Assembly (NCBI GenBank): GCA_035048815.1
Contig: JAUCBN010000042.1
Coordinates: 3,162,001-3,226,000 of the forward strand
Length of the DNA stretch: 64,000 nucleotides
Direction of reading: 5' to 3'
Source: Abelmoschus esculentus
Lineage: Eukaryota; Streptophyta; Magnoliopsida; Malvales; Malvaceae
Below the pieces are notes generated by a model that was not told where the DNA came from, ran no database searches, and saw nothing but the letters and a program-made list of their open reading frames with translations. Shown here one piece after another: positions 36,921 to 49,429 of the stretch; within the stretch, counting starts at the first letter, position 1, and the number at the start of each line of letters is the position of its first letter. Position numbers and translations under genes: made by a program.

Positions 36921-38104
36921 TTCTACATGTATATATGAATTGTCCGTTACAACGACTCGAGCTAGCCAACTATGGAATCCTTGGTCACATAAGCAGTGAA
37001 GACCAGGTTTTAAGTTAGACGTCGATGACATGCACGAACATGAAGACCACCATCTACATGAAGATTGAGCATTGTCCTGTAGGTGACGGTTCTAGTTTCG
37101 TCGCTCAATTTAAACACAAAGAAGCGAGAAGATCTTCATCTGCCTGTAAGCAAACTCTTTACCCAGACAAATACGTGGTCCTGCCTGTTGAGCAATACAA
37201 AACAAAGGTGGTCAAACTCAAAGCATGGAACTAGTCGTGAAGTGGCAAAGTGCATGTTCTTGCATACCCTGGAAAGCTCAAAGCTGTAAACTTGAAAGGG
37301 TTTTCTGATCGGAACATGCCGTTCTCTTCAAGCCATCTCTCTGGTCTGTATTCCTCGGCGTCGTCACCCCAAATGAACTTCATTCTACCCATGGCATAAG
37401 GTTGATAAACAATCATATCTCCTTTCCTCACACTGAACCCATCAGTTAGAGTATCATCAGACGAACATACCTTTCCATCCTGCAATTGAAGTGATTTGAA
37501 AATCGATTTCCCGGAAATGAACAGTTCGAAAATTCAAGGTTCATACCGAATATCATTACCACAGGAACTGCAGGATAGAGCCTTAATGTTTCGGTTAGAG
37601 CAGCAGCCTGGGACACTATTTGTGCAATTCGTGCTGCATTTTTCCTGAACACAACACTGCTGAAATCTCTCAAGATCTTTGTTGAGAACTCATAGCTTGA
37701 TAGCTTCCTCTGCTGACGCCATTTATCTCCGTCCACTGTGAAAATTCCATCCCCTAATAAATCATTTAGCAAGCTGTGATTATAATTACCCTGCACACAA
37801 GAAGAAACAAGTAACATAAGATATTTTTTGCTGAGAGAAATTATATCATGGGTCATTTCTTATATATAAAATCAATCAATTAAATGTATTTATTTAGTGA
37901 AACTGAATTTAAACATTTGATTAATTGATCTGACGTGACAAAAATAAACCGTAATATAATTTCTCCTTAACCATGTAGAGGTAGATCATCTCGAAAATAT
38001 AAAAGCCTTTGACTCTCCAAAATTTGAAAAAATTGTTTTAAAACCTTTGTAATATATAACATCGTCTGCAAAAATATCTAAAAATTTATCTTACACTAAC
38101 TTCA

Positions 38105-38370
38105 AGGTACAAATCGTCTCTCTTTTTTGTGCCTTCATTTGTGTCTCCACTTTAAATTAGAGGTTTAGGGTTTAAGGTTATAAGTTTTGGTAGAGTTTTG
38201 AGTTTAAAATTAGGGTTTAGGGAATTAGAGGTAAGATGTATTTTTTAGGGTGTAGGGTTTAGGATTTAAGATATAAAAAATAAAGGTTAGAGTTTAAAAT
38301 TCTATTTTTAAAATTTTTCAACAAGAGACATAAATATATACACGATAAAAAGGTAGATAAATTTTATCCT
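38105..38370 (+). repeat. Telomere-like-core MITE copy in CYP704 intron 1
   Basis: TTTAGGG orientation: TTAGAGGTTTAGGGTTTAAGG, GTAGGGTTTAGGATTTAAG, the AT strip, then a decayed AAAAGGTAGATAAATTTT end. The best match in the window is the copy 0.9 kb away at 39015. Confidence 0.65.
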
Positions 38371-39014
38371 AACTTCAATTAAATTTTGACGTACTAAAAA
38401 ATAATATTATTTTAATTTTGATTGATATTAGATCCTTATAAAAATAATAAATAAAAAATGACTGAAATTGCATACATCATTTAATTATTAAATGCGAGGT
38501 TATAATTTAATAAAATAATATAAAAGTAATATAAAAGTAACATACATTCGTAAAATGAAAGGTTATAATTGAAACAAATCTTTACATTTGCTTTTTATTT
38601 ATCATCATCCTCTAGTTCAAGTAATTAAAAAAAACGGTTATTATTCTTAAAAGTCATAGTTTTAAGCACCAGCGATATTAGTAGAGTGATTGAGTAACTA
38701 ATGTCAAATAGTAAAGATTATATTTTAAAACAAATATTACTATAATTATTATTAATTTTGTTAAAAAAATAATTTTTTTTAATTAAACGGTGGGCGTTAA
38801 AATTTCTTTCTTTTATTAATTTCTTACATCTAAACAAGAAACTAAAGAAATAGTATAAAATTTTAATCTTAATTTTTTAATAATCTTGAAGTAATTATAA
38901 AGTAATGTTTATTTATATATTTTTTTAATTTTTGATAAAATATATTTTACAAATAAAATATTCTGTTAAAAAAGATATATAAGGTAATTATTTTATAAAG
39001 TTCCTCAAATAAAT

Positions 39015-39260
39015 TTAAAAGATGTTATACCGGGTGTAAATCGTTTACCTCTTTTTGATGTCTCCTTCTATGCTCCATTTTAAATTAGAGGGTTTAAAGT
39101 GTAGGTTTAGACTTTAAAGATATGAGCTACAATTAGGGTTTAGGAAAATAAGAGTAAGATGTATTTTTTAGGGTATAAGGTTTAAAATTTAATTTTTTAA
39201 AATTTTTTAACAAGAATCTGTGAATGAATGTATGATAAAGAGATAGATATTTTTACTCTG
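39015..39260 (+). repeat. Second telomere-like-core MITE copy in CYP704 intron 1
   Basis: TTTAGGG orientation, beginning near GGTGTAAATCGTTTACCTC and ending AAAGAGATAGATATTTTTAC. These ends are imperfect inverted repeats of each other. Confidence 0.65.
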
Positions 39261-39784
39261 TTATGCCTCCTCCCTATTATTCTTTCTATAACAATATATA
39301 CTACACAAAAACTACAATACAAAAGCCTTTCAAAGGAGGTTAAAAATATCCTTTCAAAAAAAAAATTATATCATGGGAACGTACCTTTCCGAAGTTCTCG
39401 AAGTTGGTTTTTAGCATATAATATTCAACGTTGTCCGGTTCCGAGGTATAAACCTCGTTCCGAAAGGGTTTCAGCAGCCTGTAGGTCCGATACTTGGACG
39501 CAAGATCAGTCATAAAATCATGCAATCTATGAAAGTTGAGGAGCTGGTTAACGGAAGTGCCGGCAACGGGATGGTACTTGATCTTCCTCCGGCTTCGACT
39601 CAGTTTTGAAGCGAAGAACTCGACGGAGAGAAGGGAAAGGAGCAGCAACACCAAAGCTGTCAACGTAAATGAGTTGGAGAAATCCAGGGAAATAACTTCT
39701 GTTTGGAAGCTAAGAAAATGAGGAAGACTTCCACGGGAAGATTTCATCTCTCTCGTTGGTGACACTCTTAGAGTGTTTTGAGAC

Positions 39785-40252
39785 GAATTTAAAAATTAAG
39801 TTTATACTAATAAATATTAAAAAATAAATAAATTTAAAAATAATTTTTAATTAAAAGTACTAAAAATAGATCTTTAATAGTAAATATCAAAAAAATTAAA
39901 TTTTAATAGTATGTTTCTAACAATAAAAATTAAAAAAATATGCCCCTAAAAATAAATATTGAAAAAATTAAACTCTTATTAGTAAGTCTATAATAATAAA
40001 TATTAAGAAAAGTATTGAGTCCTTAATTGCAAGTATTAAAAAAATTAGCTTTTTAGTAATATGTATTGAGGAAAAAAATAAAATCTTAATAACTAATATT
40101 AAAATAAATAAATAAATAAATTTTAAGAATATATTCTTATAATAAATATTAAAAAATTAAGCTTTTAATAACAAGTGTTATAAAAATGTAAACCCTAATA
40201 ACAAATATTAAAAATAATAAAAATATTAAAAAATAAATTTTAAGAATAAATC
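39785..40252. repeat. AT-rich imperfect tandem array
   Basis: Repeated words of the type AATAAATATTAAAAAA followed by TTTTAATAATAAGT, spaced roughly 40-50 bp apart. The array resumes after the gypsy element (48122-48160: TTTAAAAATAAATATTAAAA), so the retrotransposon inserted into it. Confidence 0.6.
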
Positions 40253-42293
40253 TGTAACACCTGACCCGGATGTCACAATGAGCCTCCGGCCCAACACCCA
40301 TATTTCAAAATTTCCATCGAAAGTCCAATAATAAAGTCAATTCAAGTTTAAAAACGACCCATATAATCCACTTAATTTAACACAAAAGCCCAAATAGTTT
40401 AAAATGACTGGAGCTCCAAAATGCTACAAACCCATTTAAGACATATGACTCAATTAAAATAACAAAGTTACAAAAATACATATAGGTCTGACAAAGTACT
40501 AGCCCACTAATTCTATCACTGTACCCTGACACAAAGTCGATGCTGAAACCCCAACCTCGATGGTGCTCCACGGGACCTGCTTCACTTAACCTAACGCACG
40601 AAAACAGATTTCGAACGCTGAACCACACAAGCTCAGTGAGGATACGCCAAACTCGGCCAACATCATGCATATCAAAAGCAGTAAAGCATGACATATAAAT
40701 CACATGCATGGTATGAAGGTCTAACATGCTTGCCTAACACATGGTACAAATGAGTGTATACTATCGCACACAGCATATACAGTCATATAAGTCAACACAC
40801 AAGAGCGAGGCCCGCGTCCACACAGCATCGAGATCCTACACTCAAGATTGAGGTCGCCCTCAAATCCTATGCCCGGAATATTACATCGGACATCTTCGAA
40901 CGAGGTCGCCCAACGTTCGGAAAGGGTGGAGGCCGCCCAACCAACCCTATGCTCGGAATGTTACATCGAACATCTTCGAGTGAGGCCGTCCAACACTCGA
41001 AATAAAAGTCTTCAATCATCACCCGGCATGTTACATCGGATGGCCTTCAACGTGTTGCAACACTTATGGATATCCGGATTTCCAACACAAAGGACTCAAA
41101 CCACACAAACGATCCACCTAGGATCTCATCACCACCAAAAATATAAATTCTTATCATACTTAGGTCTTTTCGGGGTATGATTATCAATCTCAATTCAATG
41201 ATTCATTCTATAGCTTTTAGATTAGAGTATTTACTTATTAAGGTCACCGAAGCCTTAATTTCTACCCAACTTAGCCAAAACACACAGGGGTATCGATACC
41301 CTTAAGTAGGATATCGAAACACCCTATATCGATACCCACCCAAAGAGGGTATCGAAAACAGGTATCGAAACAAGTATCGATACCGTTGACTAACTCCAAA
41401 AGTCAACAGAAAGGGGAGGACCCGTTTCGATACAGGCATCGATACAAAAAGTTTCTGGAATCCACGGTATCGAAACAGGGTTCGATACCTCTGAACTACA
41501 AGCCAAAATACACTCACTGGTATCGATACCGGTAGCCCGAGTATCGATACTCCCTGCACTAAGGACGGTTCGGCACTTAGAAATTCTAGATTTTCAACTC
41601 CAAACTTAATCTAATCGATCCCTAAGTGTTCTTACTCAATATTAATGATGTTTAAAGTATTTTAATACCAATCTTCAGCCCTTAACCACATAAATCCGAA
41701 TTCTACCATTAAAGACTCATTTTCAAGCAACCAAGCAACACAACATACAAGCATGATTATCTCTACATGTCATGCAATCTACCATGAATGGATGATGTAG
41801 AGGGAGTTAGGAGTACCAACCTTAGCAAGCAACAGCAAAACGAACTCTCTCTCTCCCAAGCTTTTTCTTTGCCCAAACTTGATAATGGATCTCCAACTTC
41901 TTTCTCTCTTTATATAGATCTCTAACAAGCCTATAACTTTCCTTTCAGCTCAAAACCGAGATTCTCTCTCAAAACTCCAAAGATTCAACTTTTATGCCTC
42001 ACTTTCTCATAAGATTGAAAGGAAGAAAATGAAAGAAGTTCCCATCATAATGATTTCATCCTCTGCCACACACACACTCCAAAACCCTCCCTATTCAACC
42101 TATTTAGATAATTACCATAATATCCTCCACATAAAACTCTCAAGGCCCCAAATCTCTCAAGCCCAACAATCAAACAAACCCAACAAGACCCAACACAAAA
42201 CCGAGGCCCAAAATCACTAAACTCGAGGCCGAAAACCAAAACACATAACTCTCGGGTTAACCCGATACTCGGATCCGAATCCGGGTCGTTACA
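40253..42293 (-). repeat. 3' LTR of the gypsy element
   Basis: On the coding (minus) strand it begins TGTAACGACCCGG and ends GGTGTTACA, so it has TG...CA ends. It holds about eleven GTATCGATAC-like words between 41285 and 41560, and a separate set of repeated ATGTTACATCGGA and CTTCGA words at 40860-41050. The open frames inside it are not genes. Confidence 0.92.
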
Positions 42294-42308
42294 ACTCTCC
42301 CCTCCTTT
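42294..42308 (-). other. Polypurine tract of the gypsy element
   Basis: On the minus strand AAAGGAGGGGAGAGT directly abuts the 3' LTR. This is the expected position of the plus-strand primer for reverse transcription. Confidence 0.85.
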
Positions 42309-42720
42309 AAGAAAATTTCGTCCTCGAAATTTACCTAAGGGAAACAAGTGCAAAAAGAGCAACCTCATACGGTCCTATAAACCTTGAACTTAACTTGTTT
42401 TTCCTTCCAAACGGATGATCTCTTTTCACGGTGGCACTTTCAAGAACACTTTTCTTCCACCTCATACTCTATTTCTGTCAGTTTCAAATCTGCATATGAT
42501 TTCGGCCTATCTGAAGCTGTCCTTAACTGATCACAAATCAACTTCCATTTATCGGTAGTCTCCTTAAGCATAACTGACATCAATATCAATTCTAACATGC
42601 TTCAACCCAACAAAACAAAGTTATGTACTTTTTGCCATTCAAAGCCTCATACGGAACCATCTAATTACTCGACTGATAACTGTTGTCATACACAACCTCA
42701 ACCAACGGTAGGTTCTTTTC

Positions 42721-43089
42721 TTAAATATTCTGAAAATCAATGGTGCAATAACGTAACGTATTCTCAAGAATCTGAATGACTCTCTCTGACTGCCCATCTG
42801 ACTGAAGATGATATGAAGTACTGAAATTCAAACGGCTACCCAAAGCACTGTGCAAACACTCCCCAAATCTGATTATGAATCTCAAATCTCTATCGAACAC
42901 AATCGATTTCGGCACACCATACAGTCTCACAATCCCACTGACATACAATTTTACCAGCTTACATAACAAGTAAGTCGTATGAACAACAATAAAATGAGCA
43001 CACTTCATGAGGGGATCAACTATAACCCAAACTGGTGTTCTTCTTTCAACGACAAACCAGATACAAAATCTATGACGGTATTTTCTCAC
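42721..43089 (-). pseudogene. Gypsy integrase remnant
   Basis: A frame of 122 codons matching the integrase catalytic core: VIVDPLMKCAHFIVVHTTY, then GVPKSIVFDRDLRF, then STSYHLQSDGQSERVIQILE. The usual FWK-type start and the C-terminal part are broken off by frameshifts. It is part of the element at 40253-48116. Confidence 0.85.
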
Positions 43090-44319
43090 TTCTCATTTTT
43101 ATTCGGAAATCTTCAACGACTATAACAACCCAGGCAAAAACTGATATTCTGCTTTAACCCTCTGACAAACCATATACTTACTCACATAGTCGGTAACATC
43201 TCTCTCCAGACCAAGCCAGAAATATTCATCCTACAAACCACGGTATATTCTTCATACTACCTAGACGTGTAACAAAAGGACTACTGTGCGCTTCGATCAG
43301 AATCATACGTCTTCAATCACTGTCATTCAACATAACCACTCTGTCTCTGAAACACAGTACACCATTATCTTTGAACCATACTCTGTAGATCATCCTTCGA
43401 TTATATCTTGTACGTGAGGTACCAAAGATCCATCTGATAATTGTTTCTCTCTAACCAACTGACTCAAAATAGTTCTAACCTGAAGCTCGACTACTAAGCC
43501 ACCATCATCTGATAAGTTCAATCTAGCAAACATAACTCTCAACTCAACGACTGCTTTCCTATTCAAAGCATCTGTCAGTATGTTGACTTTACCCGAATTG
43601 TACTAAATCTTTGAGGTCATAGTCCTTCAATGATTCAAGTCATCTATTCTGCATCGGATTCAACTCTTTCTATGTCATCAGATACTTCAACTCTTGTGAC
43701 CGTGTACACCGTGCATCTTTCACCATACAAATAATGCCTCTAGACCTTCAAGGCCAACACAACTACCACTGGCTCTATATCAGGGATCAAAGAATTTTGC
43801 TCTTGGTTCTTCAACTGTTTCAAAGCGTAAGCTATAATAACTCTTTCGTCTTTCATAGCACACAACCTAACCCTACATAAAAAAAACATCACTATAGATC
43901 ATATACTTTTTCCCTAACACTAGCTGTATCAAAATCGGCACATCTGTTAAAACGTCTTTCAATTTCTCAAAGACTTGTTGTCTTGCATCTGAGCACTCAA
44001 ACTGAATATTCTTCTGAAGTAATTTAGTCAAAAGAACCACTACTTTGAAAATCCATTCACAAACCTCTTATAGTAACCTGATAAGTTTAGGAAATTATGA
44101 ATCTTCATGATGGACTTCGGTTGCTTCCAACTCACAATCGCTTCTATCTTCTTGGGATCTACTTTAATCCCTTCTGCTGACACTATATGTCTTGAGAAAA
44201 CAATTTTTCTAATTCAGAACTCCCACTTTCTCAACTTGGTATACAACCGATGATCCAACAAAGTCTGCAGTACTAACCTCAAGTTTCTGTCAGGGTCTTC
44301 CTCAGTACGTGGGTACACT

Positions 44320-45081
44320 AATATGTCATCAATAAACATAACTACCAACTGATACAAGTGCTCGCAGAAAATTCTGTTCACTATATCCCTGAAAAACAGT
44401 TGGTGCGCGAGCCAACCCGGAAGGCATAACTAGAAACTCATAATAACCATACATTATACGGAAAACTGTCTTCAGCACATCAACTTCTTTTACCTTCAAC
44501 TGATAATACCAAAATCTCAAGTCTATCTTGGAAAACACAATAGCACCTCTAAACTGATCAAACATATCCATTCTCGGCAGTGGATATTGGTTCTTCGCTG
44601 TCAACTGATTCAATTGTCTATAGTCGATGCACATCCTCAAACTATCGTCTTTCTTCTTCACAAGCAACGCGGGTACGCCCTAAGGCCAAGAGCTCGATCG
44701 GATAAAACTTCTATCTAATAATTCTTGCAACTGAGTCTTCAACTCTTTCAGTTCTCTCGGTGCCATACTATATAGAGCAATCGAAAAAGGAGCAGAATCT
44801 AAACACATCTTCATGGCAACTCAACCTCTTTGTCAGATGGTGAACCAGGCAACTCTTTTGGAGACACACTCAAAAGAAAATCACACTGTTCTGATATCCT
44901 GCGATCCGACTTCATTCATGTTCGGGTTCATCAAATATGTTAGGTATACCTCACAGCCCAACTCAACTAACCTCTGAGCCTCTAGAGTCGAAACAACATT
45001 CAATAAGAACTTCACATTCTCACTCACAATCACAATCTCATAGTCTTCTGTTAGCCTCAAATAAATTCTTTTGGGTCTCAA
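44320..45081 (-). pseudogene. Gypsy protease and reverse transcriptase remnant
   Basis: 44667-44329 reads a reverse transcriptase core (DDSLRMCIDYRQLNQLTAKN, then FRIMYGYYEFLVMPSGLA). In a shifted frame it is followed by the catalytic FIDDILVY near 44320-44337. 45081-44881 reads the end of the aspartic protease segment (VVSTLEAQRLVELGCEVYLT) that normally precedes RT. Stops and shifts separate the pieces, so no complete polyprotein is encoded. Confidence 0.85.
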
Positions 45082-45907
45082 AGTCTATTCTAACCCTATG
45101 CTCTGTCAGTCAATCCATATCAAAAATCACATCACAAACGTAAAATGACAATTTCATCATATCAGCTGGGAACACATACCCCTGAACCATCAATGGACAT
45201 CGTCTACATATCTTTTTGATCACTGCAGTATCTTTGAAGAATCAGTAACACTAACACTTATATCTAGTGTCTCACATGGTATATCCAACATCCTAGTATG
45301 CTCACTCAGAAAACATTACCGGTGAGTTAGCTACCAAATAAGTCCAGATCTCTTCTCTCAAACCTTTCAAAAACCTCTTACCTTTCATCTTCTCAGTAGC
45401 TATCAACTCATGTGCATATCTACTCAGCTGTAGGAACTTCTACTCGTACTCAAAAACCGTACTATTACCTTGCACAAGAAGGATAACTGACCTCTCAACC
45501 GACTGATGTGAATCTCACCCGCATACTTTTTCTCAAACTCATCCAAAAAGTCATCCCATGTCGGTTGATCGGAAAACTACTCCATTTCAACTGTTTCTCC
45601 AATCACTCTCTCGTATTACCCTTCAGAGACGATAATACACATGCCAGCTCATTCTCTGATCTCAACCTTATCTGTCTCATAATCCAACAAGTATCATGAA
45701 GCCACTGATCCACTCTCACAAGATTATCTTAACCAGAACACAAGAAATCCGTAACACCCTACTTGCGAACCCTCTTGATAGATGCCCCACTTGGGGTAGG
45801 TGCATGCCTCGGAATAGCCTTCGCTATCCGACCCAAAGCACGGTGCAAATGGGCGAAATGATTCACCCCTTGCCTAACCCCTCACTCAAACTCGTCCACA
45901 CCATGCA

Positions 45908-45937
45908 CACATAATAACAACAACAACAACAACAATA
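45908..45937. repeat. (AAC)n microsatellite
   Basis: A short run of AAC trinucleotides (AACAACAACAAC) inside the gag region of the gypsy element. Confidence 0.8.
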
Positions 45938-46061
45938 AGGATTACACCATCGAAATTTCAGCTTTAAGAAAGGTACGTTATTGACTCGTGGGCTATACTT
46001 GTCTAACACCTATACAACACACTAGACTCCCCCGGGGATTCCTAGAACCGACTCAACCTGG

Positions 46062-46073
46062 GCTCTGATACCA
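46062..46073 (-). other. Primer-binding site, initiator tRNA-Met
   Basis: The minus strand reads TGGTATCAGAGC five bases after the end of the 5' LTR. This is the standard complement to the 3' end of plant initiator tRNA-Met and fixes the element's orientation. Confidence 0.92.
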
Positions 46074-46078
46074 CTAAA

Positions 46079-48116
46079 TGTAACACCTAACCCGGATGTC
46101 ACAATGAGCCTCCGGCCCAACACCCATATTTCAAAATTTCCATCGAAAGTCCAATAATAAAATCAATTCAAGTTTAAAAACGACCCATATAATCCACTTA
46201 ATTTAACACAAAAGCCCAAATAGTTTAAAATGACTGGAGCTCCAAAATGCTACAAACCCATTTAAGACATTTGACTCAATTAAAATAACAGAGTTACAAA
46301 AATACATATAGGTCTGACAAAGTACTAGCCCACTAATTCTATCAATGTACCCTGACACAAAGTCGATGCTGAAACCCCAACCTCGATGGTGCTCCACGGG
46401 ACCTGCTTCACTTAACCTACGCACGAAAACAGATTTTGAACGCTGAGCCACACAAGCTCAGTGGATACGCCAAACTCGGCCAACATCATGCATATCAAAA
46501 GCAGTAAAACATGGCATATAAATCACATGCATGGTATGAAGGTCTAACATGCTTGCCTAACACATGGCACAAATGAGTGTATACTATCGCACACAGCATA
46601 TACAGTCATATAAGTCAACACACAAGAGCGAGGCCCGCGTCCACACAGCATCGGGATCCTACACTCAGGATTGAGGCCGCCTTCAAATCCTATGCTCGGA
46701 ATATTACATCGGACATCTTCGAACGAAGCCGCCCAACGTTCGGAAAGGGTGGAGGCCGCCCAACCAACCCTATGCTCGGAATGTTACATCGAACATCTTC
46801 GAGTGAGGCCGCCCAACACTCGAAATAAAAGTCTTCAATCATCACCCGGCATGTTACATCGGATGGCCTTCAACGTGTTGCAACACTTATGGATATCCGG
46901 ATTTCCAACACAAAGGACTCAAACCACACAAACGATCCACCTAGGATCTCATCACCACCAAAAATATAAATTCTTATCATACTTAGGTCTTTTCGGGGTA
47001 TGATTATCAATCTCAATTCAATGATTCATTCTATAGCTTTTAGATTAGAGTATTTACTTATTAAGGTCACCGAAGCCTTAATTTCTACCCAACTTAGCCA
47101 AAACACACAGGGGTATCGATACCTTTAAGTAGGATATCGAAACACCCTATATCGATACCCACCCAAAGAGGGTATCGAAAATAGGTATCGAAACAAGTAT
47201 CGATACCGTTGACTAACTCCAAAAGTCAACAGAAAGGGGAGGACTCGTTTCGATACAGGCATCGATACAAAAAGTTTCTGGAATCCACGGTATCGAAACA
47301 GGGTTCGATACCTCTGAACTACAAGCCAAAATACACTCACTAGTATCGATACCGGTAGCCCGAGTATCGATACTCCCTGCACTAAGGACGGTTCGGCACT
47401 TAGAAATTCTAGATTTTCAACTCCAAACTTAATCTAATCGATCCCTAAGTGTTCTTACTTAATATTAATAATGTTTAAAGTATTTTAATACCAATCTTCA
47501 GCCCTTAACCACATAAATCCGAATTCTACCATTAAAGACCCATTTTCAAGCAACCAAGCAACACAACATACAAGCATGATTATCTCTACATGTCATGCAA
47601 TCTACCATGAATGGATGATGTAGAGGGAGTTGGGAGTACCAACCTTAGCAAGCAACAGCAAAACGAACTCTCTCTCCCCCAAGCTTTTTCCTTGCCCAAA
47701 CTTGATAATGGATCTCCAACTTCTTTCTCTCTTTAGATAGATCTCTAACAACCCTATAACTTTCCCTTCAGCTCAAAACCGAGATTCTCTCTCAAAACTC
47801 CAAAGATTCAACTTTTATGCCTCACTTTCTCATAAGATTGAAAGGAAGAAAATGAAAGAAGTTCCCATCACAATGATTTCATCCTCTGCCGCACACACAC
47901 TCCAAAACCCTCCCTATTCAACCTATTTAGATAATTACCATAATATCCTCCACATAAAACTCTCAAGGCCCAAAATCTCTCAAGCCCAACAATCAAACAA
48001 GCCTAACAAGACCCAACACAAAACCGAGGCCCAAAATCACTAAACTCGAGGCCCAAAACCGAAACTCATAACTCTCGGGTTAACCCGACACTCGGATCCG
48101 AATCCGGGTCGTTACA
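46079..48116 (-). repeat. 5' LTR of the gypsy element
   Basis: Nearly identical to the copy at 40253-42293, with the same TG...CA termini and the same GTATCGATAC-rich block at about 47110-47370. The promoter of the element should lie within it. Confidence 0.92.
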
Positions 48117-48121
48117 AAATC

Positions 48122-49429
48122 TTTAAAAATAAATATTAAAAAATGAGTCCTAGGCAAACGTCCCTCCTACATTTGTTTAAGAATTTAAAGCGTTAGATTT
48201 TTTATAATGTTTTAGGTTAATATTTTTTTGTATATTTTGATAAATTTAAATACTTATAAAACAAGTCTCAATACTTAATTTTTTTATAATATTTTAAGTT
48301 TTTTTTCAATTATTAATACTTATAAAATAAATTTTAATATTTATAAAAAAAATAAAAAATAATTTAAATGTTATAAAATTATTTTTTTTAAAAAAAATTA
48401 TCATCTTTTAGTACGACTAAACCTTTTGTATATTAGACTTGCCCTAGTAAATTGGATGACTTAAAATTTAAAACCATAACTACCAATTTAAATCCTTTTC
48501 CCTCAAAAAAAATCCTTTGCCAATAAATGAAAGGCAACCAACTGCCAGTTGTATTTCTTAATAACGAGAGTTAAGTTTATTATATGTTAGTAATAATGGG
48601 GGAATGATCTTAGAATCATTTTTAAAAGAATGATTAAATTACTTTTAATTAAAATATGGTTAAATTAAAATAATATATAAATAAAAGGATAAATTTATTA
48701 ATTTTTTAAATTAGAATTAAAATATTTGAATATATAAATATAAAAAGTTAAATATATTATTATATAAAATATTTTAACTGATATATTACTTTTTAACGAT
48801 ATTTAAACATTCAATAATCCACTTATAAGAAAATCAAAATTTAATGCGCAAATTAGAACAAATAAAAGTTGTAATAGCTTCTTTATATTATATAGGCTTT
48901 TGGTTGTGTAGGTGAATTTTTTGTAATTTTTTATGTGTTTTTGGATGAAATGAAGTTTCATTTATCAAAAAAAAAAATTTGATTCCCACTTTAGAAACTT
49001 CAATGACTACAATTAGCTATTTGAATGGCTGGTCGACGAAAAATTATTAGGTGAACTTTGTATATTATATCATTCGTAGTTTTAATTAATCAGGATCGTT
49101 CATCTTAATTTTTTTAAGGTGAATCATTACCTCTTTCTTCCATATAATTAGTGGATGAGCAATTATTAGATAGTTATATAAAGATAAACGTTTTTGATTG
49201 TTTGGACCATAAATGACGTGGTGAACAATATTCACTTAATAATCCCTCCTCGTCAACAAAGTTGAACGGTAACCAACAAATTGTTATATTTGTCGATAAT
49301 AAAGATTAATTTATTATTTATTGTTATGAGAATAATCATGAGAAAATTATTTTAAAATTATTTTTAATGAAATTGTAAAATTATTTTAAATTATTTTTAA
49401 AATTAAAATTAAGTTATTTAAATATATAA
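48122..49429. other. AT-rich intergenic DNA with a LINE 3' tail
   Basis: This stretch starts with the rest of the AT-rich array and continues with low-complexity AT DNA. At about 48890-48977 the plus strand has a typical plant LINE 3' end: GGTTGTGTAGGTGAATTTTT, then GGATGAAATGAAGTTTCATT and a poly(A) run at 48967-48977. Only the tail remains. Confidence 0.5.

Larger units (their letters stand above)
37010..39765 (-). pseudogene. CYP704A: CYP704-family cytochrome P450 pseudogene
   Basis: CYP704 enzymes are ER-bound P450s that omega-hydroxylate fatty acids. Pieces in transcript order: 39765-39385 (membrane anchor, KIKYHPVAGTSVNQLLNFHR), 37790-37560, 37479-37268 and 37184-37010. Breaks: (1) in the second piece the sequence jumps from ARIAQIVSQAA directly to ALTETLRLYPAVP, losing some 200 residues including the I helix oxygen-binding segment, apparently joined in frame across a short GCTGC repeat; (2) near 37270-37290 a GCTTTGAGCTTT stutter adds 7 bases and shifts the frame; (3) in the last piece the frame is lost after RQMKIFS by a small deletion. 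The ExxR (ETLR), PERW and heme-Cys (GPRICLGKEFAY) motifs survive. Two MITEs lie in intron 1. Collinearity suggests the CYP704A2 position; 704C-type annotation is an alternative. Confidence 0.88.
40253..48116 (-). mobile_element. Ty3/gypsy LTR retrotransposon, complete outline, degenerate coding
   Basis: A 7864-bp element with two LTRs of about 2.04 kb in direct orientation, flanked by a perfect 5-bp target duplication AAATC (40248-40252 and 48117-48121). The coding direction is leftward. In transcript order: 5' LTR 48116-46079, primer-binding site, a gag region without intact frame, protease remnant (about 45081-44881), reverse transcriptase (about 44667-44320), integrase remnant (about 43089-42721), polypurine tract, 3' LTR. 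The PR-RT-INT order is that of gypsy. All frames are broken by stops and shifts, so it cannot make its own proteins. The interior is only 3.8 kb, short for the group. By eye, the first 430 bp of the LTRs differ at about 11 sites or indels (2-3%), suggesting a moderately recent insertion. Confidence 0.93.

Noticed and set aside
40754..41180. Open frames of 83-110 codons within the LTR, repeated at 46577-47003
   Set aside because: They are the same sequence in both LTRs, lie in a simple-repeat region and have no family signature.
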